Shown here in pieces: positions 7,148 to 15,913 of a stretch of DNA of 58,236 bases. Every line of letters starts with the position of its first letter. Within the stretch, counting starts at the first letter, position 1. The notes beneath the pieces were generated by a model. It was given only the letters and a program-made list of their open reading frames with translations, did not search any database and was not told where the DNA came from. The DNA lies in contig JEMX01000022.1 of NCBI GenBank assembly GCA_000585055.1, positions 1 to 58,236 of the forward strand. The letters are read 5' to 3'. This stretch comes from Candidatus Accumulibacter appositus. GTDB lineage: Bacteria; Pseudomonadota; Gammaproteobacteria; Burkholderiales; Rhodocyclaceae. Position numbers and translations under genes: made by a program.

Positions 7148-10100
7148 TTGTCCTTACTGCTTCCCCGTTCGCCGCTGCCCAAAGTCGGCGAAAAGCTTCA
7201 GCTCCCCTCCTTTGCCGGCTCGGCCGACGCGCTTCTGATCGCCCAGGCGGCAACCGCCGCCGGCCCCGGGCAGCGCATGCTCGCCGTACTGACCGCCAGT
7301 GCCACTGACGCGCAGCGCCTGCTCGCGGAAATCCCGTGGTTCGCGCCTGAGCTACGCATCCGCTTGTTGCCGGACTGGGAAACGCTGCCTTACGACAGCT
7401 TCTCGCCGCACCACGATCTGGTTTCCGAGCGCCTGGCGACGCTCTATGCGGTCACCCGGGGCGAGTGCGACGTGCTGCTGGTTCCTGCCGGAACGGCCGT
7501 CTACCGCCTCACACCACCGGCCTATCTGGCCGCCTACACCTTTTTTCTCAAGCAGGGCGAGGAGCTCGACGCCGGGCAATTTCGCGCACAAATGACGCTG
7601 GCCGGCTATTCGCATGTCACCCAGGTGGTGGCGCCGGGCGAATACTCGATCCGCGGCGGCATCGTCGACCTCTTCCCGATGGGCTCGCAACTGCCTTACC
7701 GGCTGGATCTCTTCGACGACGAAATCGAAAGCATCAAGACTTTCGATGTCGACACGCAGCGCACGCTCTATCCGGTGCCGGAAATCCGCCTGCTGCCGGC
7801 GCGTGAATTTCCCCTAGACGAAAAGGGCCGCACGCGCTTCCGTCAGCGTTTCCGGGAGATGTTCGAAGGCGACCCCGGCAAGTCGCGGATTTACAAGGAT
7901 GTCTCGAACGGCGTTGCGGCGGCCGGCATCGAATACTGGCTGCCGCTGTTCTTCGAGGAAACGGCCAGCCTCTTCGACTACCTGCCCAGGGAGACGGTTC
8001 TCGTCCTGCACAAGGACGTGCCCGAGGCGATTCGCGCCTTCTGGCGCGAGGCGCAGTCGCGCTACGACATGCTTTCCGGCGACCGTAGCCACCCGCTGCT
8101 ACGGCCGGCAGAGCTCTTCCTCGCCGAGGAGCCCTTCTTCGTCGCCGCCAAGTCCTACGCCCGAGTGAACCTCGCCGCCGGCCAGGACGGACCCGCACAG
8201 AGCCTGCCGCCGCTGGCCGTCGATCGCCGCGTCCAGGACCCGCTGCACGTACTGAAAGCTTTCATCGACAGCTTCCCGGGCCGCGTGCTGCTGCTCGCCG
8301 AAACCGCCGGACGCCGTGAAACGCTGAGCGAGCTGTTCTCCGAGTACGGGCTGGAGCCGGTAACGAGTAGCGACTTTGCCGCTTTCCTGGCCGCCGACAG
8401 CAAGCTCGCCCTGGCGGTGGCGCCGCTGCACGACGGTTTCCAGCTCGCCGAGCTGGCAATCATCACCGAAGCCGAGCTCTATGCCGACAGCCCCTCGCGG
8501 CGCGCGCGCCACGCGGCGCAGCGCAAGGCAACGGTCGACAACTGGCTGCGCGATCTCACCGAACTGAAGGTCGGTTCGCCGGTGGTCCATGAGCAGCATG
8601 GCATCGCCCGCTACCGGGGCCTGATTCACCTCGACCTCGGCGAAGGCGAGATGGAGTTCCTCGAACTGCACTACGCCGGCGACGCCAAGCTCTATGTGCC
8701 GGTGTCGCAGCTGCACGTCATCTCGCGTTACTCGGGCGCCGACCCCGACGCCGCACCGCTGCACGCACTCGGCTCGCAGCAATGGGAAAAAGCGAAGCGG
8801 CGCGCGGCGCTGCAGGCCCGCGACACGGCCGCCGAGCTGCTCGCGCTGTACGCCCTGCGCGCCGCACGCCAGGGGCACGCCTGCGAGTTCAAGGCGCACG
8901 ACCACGAGGCTTTCGCCGACGGCTTCGGTTTTGAAGAGACTGCCGACCAGGCGACGGCGATCGCGGCGGTGATCGAAGACATGAAATCCGGCCGGCCGAT
9001 GGACCGCCTGGTCTGCGGTGACGTCGGTTTCGGCAAGACCGAAGTCGCCCTGCGCGCCGTTTTCTGTGCCGTTGCCGGCGGTCGGCAGGCGGCCATCCTC
9101 TGCCCGACCACCCTGCTCTGCGAACAGCACTTCCAGACTTTCAACGACCGCTTTGCCGACTGGCCGGTAAAGATCGCCGAGCTATCCCGCTTCAAGACCA
9201 ACGCCGAAGTGGCGCAAGCGCTGCGCGATCTGGCCGATGGCAAGCTCGACATCGTCATCGGGACACACCGTCTGTTGCAGAAGGACGTCAAGTTCAGCCG
9301 TCTCGGGCTGGTGGTCATCGACGAGGAGCACCGCTTCGGCGTCCGCCAGAAAGAGGCGCTGAAGGCGCTGCGCGCCGAAGTCGACGTGCTGACGCTGACC
9401 GCGACGCCGATCCCGCGCACCCTGGCGATGTCGCTCGAAGGCCTGCGCGACTTCTCGGTCATCGCCACCGCGCCGCAAAAGCGCCTGGCGATCAAGACCT
9501 TCGTCACCCGCTTCTCCGACGGCATCATCCGCGAAGCGCTGCTGCGCGAATTCAAGCGTGGCGGTCAGGTGTATGTTCTGCACAACGAAGTCAACACCAT
9601 AGAGAACATGCGCAGCAAGCTCGCCAAGCTGTTGCCCGAAGCGCGCATCGTCGTCGGCCATGGCCAGATGAAGGAGCGTGAGCTGGAGCGCGTGATGCGC
9701 GACTTCACGCAACAGCGGGCCAACGTGCTGCTGTGCACGACGATCATCGAAACCGGCATCGACAACCCGCACGCCAACACCATTGTCATCAACCGCGCCG
9801 ACAAGTTCGGCCTGGCGCAGTTGCACCAGCTGCGCGGCCGCGTCGGCCGCTCGCACCACCAGGCCTATGCCTACCTGCTGACGCACGATGAGGCGGCACT
9901 CAACAAGCAGGCCAGGCAGCGCCTGGAGGCGATCCAGATGATGGATGAGTTGGGCGCCGGTTTCTACCTGGCGATGCACGACCTGGAAATCCGCGGTGCC
10001 GGCGAAGTTCTCGGCGCCAATCAGTCGGGAGAAATGCAGGAAGTCGGCTTCAGCCTGTTCACCGAGATGCTCAACCGCGCCGTCGCAGCACTCAAACAGG

Positions 10101-10579
10101 GCAAGGAGCCGGACCTCTTGCAGCCGCTGGCGATTGCCACCGAGATCAATCTGCACACCCCGGCGCTGCTGCCCAACGACTACGCACCCGACGTCCATCA
10201 GCGGCTGGCGCTCTACAAGCGCCTGGCCAACTGCATCACCGACGACGAAATCGGCGATCTACAGGAAGAACTGGTCGATCGTTTTGGCGAACTGCCGCCA
10301 CAGGCCCGCGCGCTGCTCGACAGCCACCGCCTGCGCGTGCTCTGCAAGCCGCTCGGAGTAAGCAAGCTCGACGCCACCAGCGAACAGATCGTCGTGCAAT
10401 TCGAAGCCGACCCACCGATCGATCCCATGTGCATCATCAATCTGATTCAGAGGGACCGCAACTATCGTCTCTCCGGCCCCGATAAACTACTTCTCAAACG
10501 CCACTGCGCGACACTTGCCGACCGCGTCGCAGCGGTCAAGGACATGATTCATCAACTGAGCCGTCTGCCAAAACCATGA
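7148..10579 (+). CDS. mfd: Transcription-repair coupling factor Mfd
   Basis: DNA translocase that removes RNA polymerase stalled at lesions and recruits UvrA. 1143 residues from the TTG at 7148 (SLLLPRSPLPKVGEKLQLP), which matches the usual N-terminus. A GTG at 7118 is an alternative. The UvrB-like N-terminal module includes LLPDWETLPYDSFSPH. The RNA-polymerase-interacting domain contains VVHEQHGIARYRG. Then come the translocase motifs GDVGFGKTEVALRA (Walker A) and VVIDEEHRFGVRQ (DEEH box), and the helicase motif with QLRGRVGRS. A C-terminal autoinhibitory domain follows. Length is normal. It overlaps aroG by four bases (ATGA). Confidence 0.97.
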   Translation: MSLLLPRSPLPKVGEKLQLPSFAGSADALLIAQAATAAGPGQRMLAVLTASATDAQRLLAEIPWFAPELRIRLLPDWETLPYDSFSPHHDLVSERLATLYAVTRGECDVLLVPAGTAVYRLTPPAYLAAYTFFLKQGEELDAGQFRAQMTLAGYSHVTQVVAPGEYSIRGGIVDLFPMGSQLPYRLDLFDDEIESIKTFDVDTQRTLYPVPEIRLLPAREFPLDEKGRTRFRQRFREMFEGDPGKSRIYKDVSNGVAAAGIEYWLPLFFEETASLFDYLPRETVLVLHKDVPEAIRAFWREAQSRYDMLSGDRSHPLLRPAELFLAEEPFFVAAKSYARVNLAAGQDGPAQSLPPLAVDRRVQDPLHVLKAFIDSFPGRVLLLAETAGRRETLSELFSEYGLEPVTSSDFAAFLAADSKLALAVAPLHDGFQLAELAIITEAELYADSPSRRARHAAQRKATVDNWLRDLTELKVGSPVVHEQHGIARYRGLIHLDLGEGEMEFLELHYAGDAKLYVPVSQLHVISRYSGADPDAAPLHALGSQQWEKAKRRAALQARDTAAELLALYALRAARQGHACEFKAHDHEAFADGFGFEETADQATAIAAVIEDMKSGRPMDRLVCGDVGFGKTEVALRAVFCAVAGGRQAAILCPTTLLCEQHFQTFNDRFADWPVKIAELSRFKTNAEVAQALRDLADGKLDIVIGTHRLLQKDVKFSRLGLVVIDEEHRFGVRQKEALKALRAEVDVLTLTATPIPRTLAMSLEGLRDFSVIATAPQKRLAIKTFVTRFSDGIIREALLREFKRGGQVYVLHNEVNTIENMRSKLAKLLPEARIVVGHGQMKERELERVMRDFTQQRANVLLCTTIIETGIDNPHANTIVINRADKFGLAQLHQLRGRVGRSHHQAYAYLLTHDEAALNKQARQRLEAIQMMDELGAGFYLAMHDLEIRGAGEVLGANQSGEMQEVGFSLFTEMLNRAVAALKQGKEPDLLQPLAIATEINLHTPALLPNDYAPDVHQRLALYKRLANCITDDEIGDLQEELVDRFGELPPQARALLDSHRLRVLCKPLGVSKLDATSEQIVVQFEADPPIDPMCIINLIQRDRNYRLSGPDKLLLKRHCATLADRVAAVKDMIHQLSRLPKP

Positions 10580-11649
10580 CCCATTTCGACATCGACAACA
10601 TCAACGTCAGCGCCTTCGACGCCATGCCTTCACCCGAGGAAATTCACGCCCGCCTGCCGCTTTCGCAGGCCGCCGCAGGCCTGGTGATGAACGGCCGCGA
10701 GGTATTGCGCAACATTCTCGACCGCAATGACCGCCGCCTGTTCGTCGTCGTCGGACCGTGCTCGATCCACGACCCCGTCGCCGGCCTCGACTATGCGCGC
10801 CGCCTGAAAGCGCTCGCCGACGAGGTCAGCGATTCGCTGTACCTGGTGATGCGTGTCTATTTTGAGAAACCGCGCACCACGACCGGCTGGAAAGGCTATA
10901 TCAACGACCCGGACATGGACGACTCCTTCCGCGTCGATCAGGGCATGCAGAAAGCACGCGAGTTCCTGCTCGATATCGCCGAGATCGGCCTGCCCGCCGG
11001 TACCGAGGCGCTCGACCCGATTTCACCGCAGTACCTCGGAGATCTGATCGCCTGGACAGCCATCGGCGCGCGCACCACCGAGTCGCAGACGCACCGCGAG
11101 ATCTCGTCCGGCCTGTCCACTCCGGTGGGTTTCAAGAACGGTACCAACGGCGACGTCGCCATTGCCATCAACGCCATTCTTTCGGCCTCGCGGCCGCACA
11201 GCTTCCTGGGCATCAACGGCCAGGGACGCACCGCCATCGTGCGTACGCGCGGCAATGGTTACGGGCATCTGGTCCTGCGTGGCGGCGACGGTCGCCCGAA
11301 CTATGACACGGTCAGCGTGCAAATGGCCGAACAGGCGCTGCACAAGGCCGGTTTGCCGGGCAATATTGTCATCGACTGCTCGCACGCCAACAGCTACAAG
11401 AAGCCCGAGTTGCAGCCGCTGGTGATGGCCGACGTGGTCAATCAGGTGCGTCTGGGCAACCAGTCGCTGGTCGGCATGATGGTTGAGTCGAATCTCGTCG
11501 CCGGCAACCAGCCGATCCCCGAGGACCTGTCACAGCTGAAATACGGCTGCTCGGTCACCGACGCCTGTGTCGATTGGGAGAGCACGCAAACGATGATCCG
11601 CGACGCCGCCCGCCTGCTGCGCGAAGTTCTGCCGACGCGCGGCTGCTGA
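10576..11649 (+). CDS. aroG: 3-deoxy-7-phosphoheptulonate (DAHP) synthase, class I
   Basis: 357 residues. It condenses phosphoenolpyruvate with erythrose 4-phosphate, the first step of aromatic amino acid synthesis. Family motifs are present: VVVGPCSIHDP (metal-binding Cys), RVYFEKPRTTTGWKG (Lys/Arg of the active site), SGLSTPVGFKNGT and IDCSHANSYK. This is the AroF/G/H type; which aromatic amino acid inhibits it cannot be read confidently. The start codon overlaps the mfd stop (ATGA), so the two genes are probably cotranscribed. Confidence 0.95.
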   Translation: MTHFDIDNINVSAFDAMPSPEEIHARLPLSQAAAGLVMNGREVLRNILDRNDRRLFVVVGPCSIHDPVAGLDYARRLKALADEVSDSLYLVMRVYFEKPRTTTGWKGYINDPDMDDSFRVDQGMQKAREFLLDIAEIGLPAGTEALDPISPQYLGDLIAWTAIGARTTESQTHREISSGLSTPVGFKNGTNGDVAIAINAILSASRPHSFLGINGQGRTAIVRTRGNGYGHLVLRGGDGRPNYDTVSVQMAEQALHKAGLPGNIVIDCSHANSYKKPELQPLVMADVVNQVRLGNQSLVGMMVESNLVAGNQPIPEDLSQLKYGCSVTDACVDWESTQTMIRDAARLLREVLPTRGC

Positions 11650-11661
11650 ATTGTGAATCCG

Positions 11662-11727
11662 CCCCTTCTCCCGCCGTGGAGAAAAGGGCGATTCGTGCGC
11701 CGCTTGCGCGCCTTTCACATCAAGCCG
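11662..11727. repeat. Partial copy (G) of the dispersed three-hairpin repeat
   Basis: Lies between the converging aroG and sulP stops and corresponds to about half of the element. It keeps the CCCTTCTCCC / GGAGAA-AAGGG stem and the CGCTTGCGCG stem with terminal CTTTCACATCAAG, and lacks the CGGTCATGAC half. The sulP stop codon (TCA on this strand, 11720-11722) falls within the conserved end. It may act as a bidirectional terminator. Confidence 0.6.
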
Positions 11728-13450
11728 GCGCGCTACCGGGCTTCTCGTTCGCGGCAGCGATCTGGCGCTCGAAGTCCTGGGTTGCCTGCTTGACGGAAAC
11801 GTAGAAGTCCGCCCCACCGATTTCCTCGGATAGCCCGACCTTGGCGAGTTCCTCCCGGAACGGCCGCGGCGCATCGGCGATCTTGACCTCGACTCCCTCG
11901 TCCGACAACTCGCGGTGGAGTTCCACGAAGCGCTGCGCAGCGGTGACGTCCATGTCGTGAATCGCCTGGGCGTCGATGACCAGCCACTTGACCGGCGGCA
12001 CCGCCTCGTCGACCAGCGTCCGCACGCGCGTCATGACGTGCCGCGCATTGGCAAAGATCAGCGGCGCATAGAGGCGGTAAACCAGCAGGCCGGGAACGCT
12101 CTCGGCTTCCTCGTCCTCGAGACAGTCATGGAATTTGCCGTCGCTGCGCAAGCGACGAAGCACTGCGTCACGGGGGCGCGAAACCCCGACCAGCACCATA
12201 ATCAGCGACAGCAGCAGACCGAGAATGATTCCCGGCACGACACCGGCCAGCAAGATCGCGGCGGTGACGCCCAGGGCAATGCCGGCCTCGACCCGATCGA
12301 TCTTGTACAGCCCTTTCAACGACGCCACTTCCAGCATGCCGATGGCGGTGACGATGAGGATCGCACCGAGAGCCACTTTCGGCAGCAGCGCGACCAGACC
12401 GGTGAGGAAGAACAGGAACAGGAGCAGACCGAGGGCCAGAATCACCTGTGCGAGCTGCGTCTTGCCACCGGCCGAATCGACGATCGAGGTCCGCGACTGG
12501 CTGGCTGAAACGGGAAAGCCCTGCCAAAGCCCGGCCAGGATGTTCGCCGAGCCGAGGGAGACCAGTTCGCGGTTCGGACGCACTTCGTAGCCGTTCTTCT
12601 CGGCAAAGGTCTGTGCCAGAAGAATGCCGTCTGAAAATGCCAGGAAGGCGATCGCCACGGCAGCCGGCGCGAGTGCTGCGAGATCTGCCCAGCGGACTGC
12701 CGGAATCGTTAGCAGCGGAAATCCAGAAGGCACCTCTCCGACCAGGGCGATGCCGTAGCTGCCCAGGTCAAGAATGAAAGTGGCTGTGATCGCCACCGCG
12801 CAGACGGCCAGCGCACCCGGCACACGGGGCAGCCAGCGCGCCAGGCCAACCAGCAGCGCAATCAGTAGCACGCCGAAAAAGAAGGTCGCCAGATGCGTCT
12901 CGGACAACTTCTCGAACACCGTGTACACGATCTGGAAGAATTCTTCACCCTCGGTCTTGATGCCGAACATCTTGCCGAGCTGCGTCGCGATAAGCACCAG
13001 TGAGGCACCGTTCAGGTAGCCGATCAGAACCGGCCGCGACAGCAGATCGGCTATGACGCCCAGCTTCAGCCGCGCGGCGAGTAGCAGCACGATACCCGAC
13101 AGTATGCTGAGCACCGCCGCGAGCACGACGATGCGCGCCGGATCACCTCCCGACAGCGGCAGGATCGCCGAGCCGGCGAGCAGGCCGATGGCGGCGTCCG
13201 GTCCGGCGATGACATGCCGGGAACTGGAAAAGAGCGCGTAGCCAATCGCCGCCGCCAACGCCGCGTACAGACCGGTAATTGCTGGCAGGTGTACGAGTTC
13301 GGCATAGGCAATCACCGACGGAATCGAGACGATGCATGCCGACAGTCCGGCAATGGAATCCTTGCCCAACCATGCGAGGCGGTAGCCGCGCAGCGTCGTG
13401 ATCAAGGGCAAGCCAGATCCCAGAAACGCAAATAGACCGCCAGCTTTCAT
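11720..13450 (-). CDS. SulP-family anion transporter with STAS domain
   Basis: 576 residues from the ATG at 13450, which has a GGAGG eight bases upstream. An open frame continues to 13636 but has no ribosome site. The N-terminal half has the SulP transmembrane core (GLSACIVSIPSVIAYAEL, GLYAALAAAIGYALF and about ten further helices). The cytoplasmic C-terminal STAS domain begins near residue 445 (LVYRLYAPLIFANA, WLVIDAQAIHDMDVTAAQRF). The family carries sulfate, bicarbonate or dicarboxylates in symport with cations; the substrate is not assignable. It is a lone gene convergent with aroG. Confidence 0.9.
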   Translation of the reverse strand: MKAGGLFAFLGSGLPLITTLRGYRLAWLGKDSIAGLSACIVSIPSVIAYAELVHLPAITGLYAALAAAIGYALFSSSRHVIAGPDAAIGLLAGSAILPLSGGDPARIVVLAAVLSILSGIVLLLAARLKLGVIADLLSRPVLIGYLNGASLVLIATQLGKMFGIKTEGEEFFQIVYTVFEKLSETHLATFFFGVLLIALLVGLARWLPRVPGALAVCAVAITATFILDLGSYGIALVGEVPSGFPLLTIPAVRWADLAALAPAAVAIAFLAFSDGILLAQTFAEKNGYEVRPNRELVSLGSANILAGLWQGFPVSASQSRTSIVDSAGGKTQLAQVILALGLLLFLFFLTGLVALLPKVALGAILIVTAIGMLEVASLKGLYKIDRVEAGIALGVTAAILLAGVVPGIILGLLLSLIMVLVGVSRPRDAVLRRLRSDGKFHDCLEDEEAESVPGLLVYRLYAPLIFANARHVMTRVRTLVDEAVPPVKWLVIDAQAIHDMDVTAAQRFVELHRELSDEGVEVKIADAPRPFREELAKVGLSEEIGGADFYVSVKQATQDFERQIAAANEKPGSAPA

Positions 13451-13648
13451 GTACGAGCCTCCGGTAAAGAAGATGTGTAGCGACAATATACCGTGATTCA
13501 TCTGCATTTCCGCAAGTGTAGGCTGTGCGAAAAGCGGCATCGGAGAAGAATATCGCAGGCCAGAGATGGCTACTGCCAGCCTGGGGGCAACGCTGGCGAT
13601 GGCCAGATCAGGCGTGGCAAGCCTGTCGAAGTGCAAAGCTTGAAATGA

Positions 13649-13672
13649 CGGTGGGGGCCGAAGCCCCCACCG
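13649..13672 (-). terminator. 3' hairpin of the tmRNA gene, probable terminator
   Basis: A GC-rich hairpin with a 10-bp stem (CGGTGGGGGC/GCCCCCACCG) and a TTCG-type loop follows the tag region of ssrA on the minus strand. It is followed by TCATTTC, a weak T tract, so it may terminate or protect the coding-piece 3' end. Confidence 0.6.
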
Positions 13673-13905
13673 ATAGCCATTCTGTTTATTGGACGGCTAC
13701 GTCCTCAGCAGGCCTTAAGCGGCCAGTGCGAAACGCTCATCATTGGCGTTTGTGGTTTTGCGCGGATTACGTCCGTCGCCTCTCGGGCCGCCTGCTCGCC
13801 ATCTGTCACCCTGTCGAAACCAGTGCACCCCCGCAGTGGTGGAGGTGGCGGGAATCGAACCCGCGTCCAGAACGCTTCCGGTTTGCCGGAATTACGACCA
13901 TGGAA
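13649..13905 (-). ncRNA. ssrA: Permuted two-piece tmRNA
   Basis: Gene order on the minus strand is acceptor piece then coding piece. The acceptor piece (about 13905-13837) has a TTCCGG CAAA CCGGAA hairpin, the T-arm GGACGCGGGTTCGATTCCCG and a genomic CCACCTCCACCA 3' end at 13837. Only four bases (CTGC) separate it from the coding piece, which starts GGGGGTGCACTGGTTTCGAC at 13832. Its first seven bases pair with CACCTCC of the acceptor piece (one G-U pair). The tag frame (13747-13715) reads A-N-D-E-R-F-A-L-A-A-stop, the betaproteobacterial tag. The RNA rescues stalled ribosomes and marks their products for proteolysis. The outer ends are approximate. Confidence 0.93.
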
Positions 13906-13908
13906 AAC

Positions 13909-13937
13909 ATTATGGGTGCAGCAGCGCGGGAATACAA
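13909..13937 (-). promoter_or_regulatory. Candidate sigma-70 promoter of ssrA
   Basis: On the minus strand, TTGTAT (13937-13932) and CATAAT (13914-13909) are 17 bases apart, just upstream of the acceptor hairpin. Transcription would begin at about 13902, giving a short leader. It lies in the 556-base gap between sulP and fliE, which otherwise holds only ssrA. Confidence 0.5.
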
Positions 13938-14006
13938 GCTCCAGGAACCGCAAGCTCCCGGCAGGGGCAAGGCAAAAATCGGCGCCCCGGCGATCGATCC
14001 AGCAGG

Positions 14007-14327
14007 CTAGACCTGCATGTTCATGACATCCTGGTACGCCGAAACGAGTTTGTTGCGCACCTGGATCATTTCCTGAAATGAAAGGCTGGCCGTTTGCAGC
14101 GCAATCATCACTTCGTGCAGGTTCTCGGTGCTGTTGCCGGCGGCAAAATTTGCCGCCATGGCCTCCGCCTGCTGCTGTGTCTGGCTGACCTGGGCGATCG
14201 AACTCTGCAACACCTGCGCGAAGTCGGCCCCGGCTTGAGGGCTCTGCGCCTCGGCAACCCGGCCGCCGGCGGTCGCTGACGTCGCCTGCAACGCGCTTAA
14301 CATCTGCTCGATACCCTTACTGTCCAT
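14007..14327 (-). CDS. fliE: Flagellar hook-basal body protein FliE
   Basis: 106 residues from the ATG at 14327; an alternative ATG four codons upstream is also near the GGAGAAGAGA site. FliE joins the MS ring to the proximal rod. The C-terminal half ENLHEVMIALQTASLSFQEM followed by IQVRNKLVSAYQDVMNMQV is the conserved family signature. Length is normal. It is separated from the fliF operon by the divergent fleS-fleR genes and has its own sigma-54 promoter. Confidence 0.95.
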   Translation of the reverse strand: MDSKGIEQMLSALQATSATAGGRVAEAQSPQAGADFAQVLQSSIAQVSQTQQQAEAMAANFAAGNSTENLHEVMIALQTASLSFQEMIQVRNKLVSAYQDVMNMQV

Positions 14328-14358
14328 TCTCTTCTCCAAGCACTGCCCAATTTAGCGA

Positions 14359-14374
14359 AGCAAGACTCGCGCCA
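14359..14374 (-). promoter_or_regulatory. Sigma-54 promoter of fliE
   Basis: On the minus strand TGGCGCGAGTCTTGCT fits the -24/-12 consensus, with GG and GC exactly ten bases apart. The -12 element is about 32 bases before the fliE start codon. FleR, encoded immediately upstream, is a sigma-54 activator and is the likely partner. Confidence 0.8.
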
Positions 14375-14384
14375 GCTTTCCCGT

Positions 14385-14406
14385 CAGCTTGATCGCACGA
14401 TCAAGC
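14385..14406 (-). terminator. Perfect inverted repeat at the fleR stop
   Basis: Two 10-base arms AGCTTGATCG / CGATCAAGCT with a two-base gap overlap the fleR stop codon (14401-14403) and sit just upstream of the fliE sigma-54 site. There is no T tract, so it could be a weak terminator or an operator. Confidence 0.45.
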
Positions 14407-15777
14407 TTTCAGAAAACCGCCGAGGCGATACTGCCGCAACTTGTGGCGCAAGGTCCGCTCCGACATCCCGAGGCGCTGCCCGGCGAGAGTTCGCGACCCA
14501 CCGACCGACGCCAAGGTTGCCAGTATATGCTCTCGCTCCACTTCGCTCATTTTGTTGGCCTTCCGAGGCGCTGCCGCAGGCGCGGCGGCGGGCGTTGCCG
14601 GCATGGCCGTTTCAAGCGCTGGCGCCGCACCCGGAGCCAGCGGTGCTGCGGCGGCCGCCAGATGCAGGGCATCGCGTTCGACTCTGTCGCCGGGAGCCAG
14701 GATGACCGCCCGCTGCATCACGTTCTCCAGCTCACGAACGTTGCCCGGCCAGGCGTGCTGACGCAGAGCCACTTCTGCAGCTGCCGACAGGCGCAGACCC
14801 GGACGACCGGCACGGGCGCCGTGTTCGGCCAGGAAATGACGCGCCAGCGGCACGATGTCTTCGCCGCGCTGCCGCAACGCCGGGATTAGAAGGGGAAAAA
14901 CGTTCAGGCGATAGAATAGATCCTCACGGAAGTGGCCCGTCGCCACGGCATCGGCCATGTCGCGATTGGAGGTCGCGATGACGCGGATATCGAGGACCAC
15001 CGGCTGCTTGCCGCCGACCCGTTCCACTTCACGCTCCTGCAAGACGCGCAGCAGCTTGGCTTGCAGACCAAGCGGCATTTCGGTGATCTCGTCGAGCAGC
15101 AGACTGCCGTGCTGCGCCTGCTCGAACTTGCCGGCCTGCGCGTGCTGCGCGCCGCTGAAGGCACCTTTCTCATAACCGAAAAGGGTCGCCTCGAGCAGAC
15201 TGTCGGGAATGGCCGCGCAGTTGATGGCCACGAACGGCCCCTTGCTGCGCGCCGAGTGCTGGTGAATGAAGCGCGCCACCACCTCCTTGCCAACGCCGCT
15301 TTCGCCGGTCAGCAGGACCGTGCTGTCACTCTGCGCGACCCGCCCGGCAAGTGCGAAGAGGTTGACGCTCACCGGATCGATGGCAATCGCTCGCTCGTCG
15401 TCGTGGACTTCGGGGAGGCGATAGCGCTGCACGTGATCGAGCAGGGCCTTCGGTTCGAAGGGCTTCAAGAGAAAATCGCAAGCGCCCGCGCGCATGGCTT
15501 CGACGGCGCGGTCGACGTCGGCGAAGGCGGTCATCAGCACGACCGGCAAATAGGGATGGCGACTGCGTATTTCCTTGAGCAGGGCGATGCCGTCGATCGG
15601 CCGCATGCGCACGTCGCTGACCACCAGCGAGACTGTCCGTCCGGCGAGCACCTGCAGCGCCTCGTCACCACCGCCCGCGGAGACGACCGCCAGGCCCGCA
15701 AGTTCAAGGGTATCGCACACCGCCTCGCGCAAGGCGGCGTCGTCTTCGACCACCAATATCGGCAAAGCCGGCGTCAT
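14401..15777 (-). CDS. fleR: Sigma-54-dependent flagellar response regulator FleR/FlrC
   Basis: 458 residues from the ATG at 15777 (AAGGA upstream). Order: receiver domain (LPILVVEDDAALREAV; phospho-acceptor Asp in SLVVSDVRMRPIDG; Lys in FLLKPF), AAA+ sigma-54 activator domain (GESGVGKEV Walker A, FVAINCAAIPD, GAFSGAQ sigma-54 loop), a Pro/Ala linker and a Fis-type HTH (GQRLGMSERTLRHKLRQYRL). The GAFSGA loop is an accepted variant of GAFTGA. It activates class III flagellar promoters; sites for sigma-54 are found before fliE, fliK and flgB. Encoded downstream of its sensor kinase. Confidence 0.93.
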   Translation of the reverse strand: MTPALPILVVEDDAALREAVCDTLELAGLAVVSAGGGDEALQVLAGRTVSLVVSDVRMRPIDGIALLKEIRSRHPYLPVVLMTAFADVDRAVEAMRAGACDFLLKPFEPKALLDHVQRYRLPEVHDDERAIAIDPVSVNLFALAGRVAQSDSTVLLTGESGVGKEVVARFIHQHSARSKGPFVAINCAAIPDSLLEATLFGYEKGAFSGAQHAQAGKFEQAQHGSLLLDEITEMPLGLQAKLLRVLQEREVERVGGKQPVVLDIRVIATSNRDMADAVATGHFREDLFYRLNVFPLLIPALRQRGEDIVPLARHFLAEHGARAGRPGLRLSAAAEVALRQHAWPGNVRELENVMQRAVILAPGDRVERDALHLAAAAAPLAPGAAPALETAMPATPAAAPAAAPRKANKMSEVEREHILATLASVGGSRTLAGQRLGMSERTLRHKLRQYRLGGFLKA

Positions 15778-15787
15778 AGGCGGGTCC

Positions 15788-15913
15788 TTAATGTGAAAGT
15801 CGCGCAAGCGACTCACTACGCTCCCTTCTCCCCTTGTGGGAGAAGGGTTGGGGAAGAGGGGGAAACGGTCATGACTTTCATCATCTGGGGCGTCTCGACC
15901 GTCATGACCGTAA
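15788..15913 (+). repeat. Dispersed three-hairpin repeat, copy A
   Basis: Begins TTAATGTGAAAGTCGCG and ends GTCATGACCGTAA. It contains the CGCG/CGAC stem, the CCCTTCTCCCC / GGGAGAAGGG stem and the paired CGGTCATGAC ends. It fills the space between fleS and fleR, and the fleS stop codon lies inside its right end. Confidence 0.85.

Noticed and set aside
13705..13953. 82-codon frame on the minus strand
   Set aside because: It runs through the tmRNA gene; the conserved bases follow RNA structure, not this reading frame.
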